Assembly (NCBI GenBank): GCA_009839405.1
Contig: VXPR01000289.1
Coordinates: 1 to 5,894, forward strand
Origin: Gammaproteobacteria bacterium
GTDB taxonomy: Bacteria > Pseudomonadota > Gammaproteobacteria > Pseudomonadales > Azotimanducaceae
Length of the DNA: 5,894 bases
Direction: 5' to 3'
The position numbers and the translations under genes are program-made. The first letter of the stretch is position 1. Each line of letters opens with the position of its first letter. This document shows, piece by piece, positions 5,230 to 5,894 of the stretch. Under the pieces are notes generated by a model, which was given only the letters and a program-made list of their open reading frames with translations, did no database searches and was not told the origin of the DNA.

Positions 5230-5894
5230 CTATTCGGTGTCCAAGCGTTCCTTGACGACGCGGCGCAAGAGCTTGCCGGTTTCGTTGTAGGGGAGTTCCT
5301 GCCAGAACTCGATGCGTTCCGGAACCCGCGAGGAGCGCAGGTGCTGCTTGACCCAGTCTTGCAGCTCCGTTTGCGTGGCGGTGGCCTTCAGCACCACCGC
5401 GCTCACCACCGCCTCGCCCCATTCGACGCTCGGCACGCCTACCACGGCTGCGTCTTCCACAGCCCCGTGTTCGAGCAGCACGTCCTCGATCTCCCCGGGG
5501 GACATGTTCTCGCCGCCGCGCACGATCACGTCGTCGGCGCGGCCCTCGAGGAAGAGATAGCCCTCCTCGTCGAGATAGCCGGCGTCGCGGGTGGGGAACC
5601 AGCCGTCGGCGCCCACGGTGCTGCCGCGGCCCTCGTACTCGCCGGAAACCTGGTCGCCGCGCACGTAGATCTCGCCGCGCTCACCCGTAGGCAGCGCCTG
5701 GCCCTCGTCGTCGCGCACCTCGATCTCGATTCCGGGCAGCGGCACGCCGGCGGACTGCAGGCGACGACGCACCGCTTCGTCTTTGCTGCCGGCCGCGGCC
5801 CGGTGCTCGTCCGGACCCAGCACGGTGAGGGGGGAACTGGTTGCGGGGAGGGCGTCTGCATTGGTGAAGTCGGTTTCGGGACTCAGCTGCATCG
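5230..5894 (-). CDS. AMP-forming acyl-CoA synthetase, C-terminal part (N-terminus outside window)
   Basis: The frame is open from the window edge to TAG at 5230-5232 and gives about 220 residues, less than half of a normal 500-560-residue adenylate-forming enzyme. Such enzymes activate a carboxylic acid with ATP to an acyl-adenylate and then form the CoA thioester. Counting from the methionine codon at 5890-5892, which is probably internal, visible parts are: LPGIEIEV (52-59); GERGEIYVRG (70-79); TRDAGYLDEEG (101-111), whose D103 corresponds to the ribose-binding aspartate; the hinge stretch GRADDVIVRGGENMSP (117-132); and a C-terminal domain ending with PYNETGKLLRR (201-211), where K207 is the catalytic lysine of adenylation. 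No signal peptide can be judged. It lies upstream of the sulfatase on the same strand. With the acyl-CoA dehydrogenase and SDR nearby it suggests catabolism of an organic acid. The acid substrate is not identifiable because the binding pocket residues lie outside the window. Confidence 0.93.
   Translation of the reverse strand, partial: MQLSPETDFTNADALPATSSPLTVLGPDEHRAAAGSKDEAVRRRLQSAGVPLPGIEIEVRDDEGQALPTGERGEIYVRGDQVSGEYEGRGSTVGADGWFPTRDAGYLDEEGYLFLEGRADDVIVRGGENMSPGEIEDVLLEHGAVEDAAVVGVPSVEWGEAVVSAVVLKATATQTELQDWVKQHLRSSRVPERIEFWQELPYNETGKLLRRVVKERLDTE

Noticed and set aside
4997..5290. Plus-strand open frame across the second composite repeat
   Set aside because: Its sequence is translated repeat DNA followed by antisense of the synthetase end.

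Overview
This GC-rich bacterial window has compact genes, good Shine-Dalgarno sites and a GTG start. It carries five protein-coding genes, two of them cut by the window edges. The gene content (Fic protein, acyl-CoA dehydrogenase, long SDR, type I sulfatase-like enzyme, acyl-CoA synthetase) suits an environmental heterotroph that degrades organic acids or sulfate esters. Nothing in the window fixes the phylum.

Layout: 1-753 (minus) is the N-terminal 251 residues of a class II Fic protein that runs off the left edge. 866-2071 (plus) is a complete acyl-CoA dehydrogenase, followed at 2198-3163 (plus) by a 321-residue short-chain dehydrogenase. These two probably form an operon. Convergent to them, 3325-4839 (minus) is a complete sulfatase-family hydrolase with a GTG start, and 5230-5894 (minus) is the C-terminal part of an AMP-forming acyl-CoA synthetase that runs off the right edge. 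Fic and the dehydrogenase are divergent.

The synthetase could form an acyl-CoA, the acyl-CoA dehydrogenase could make it alpha,beta-unsaturated, and the SDR could oxidise a hydroxyl group. The sulfatase could release an alcohol or acid precursor from an ester. This is a plausible catabolic neighbourhood, but the substrate is not visible in the sequence.

The most striking content is between the genes. The gaps hold short, highly structured palindromic elements. Two copies (3197-3302 and 5010-5114) are inverted pairs of a large 3-nt-loop hairpin plus a small 4-nt-loop hairpin, about 102 bp each. A third element of different sequence but the same paired-hairpin design lies inside the acyl-CoA dehydrogenase-SDR operon (2077-2164). 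A degenerate single half lies at 4872-4915, and a weak possible relic at 795-812. Paired halves differ by compensatory base-pair changes, and the outer hairpins begin with GNAG. This resembles REP/REPIN-type non-autonomous elements, although no transposase is present here.
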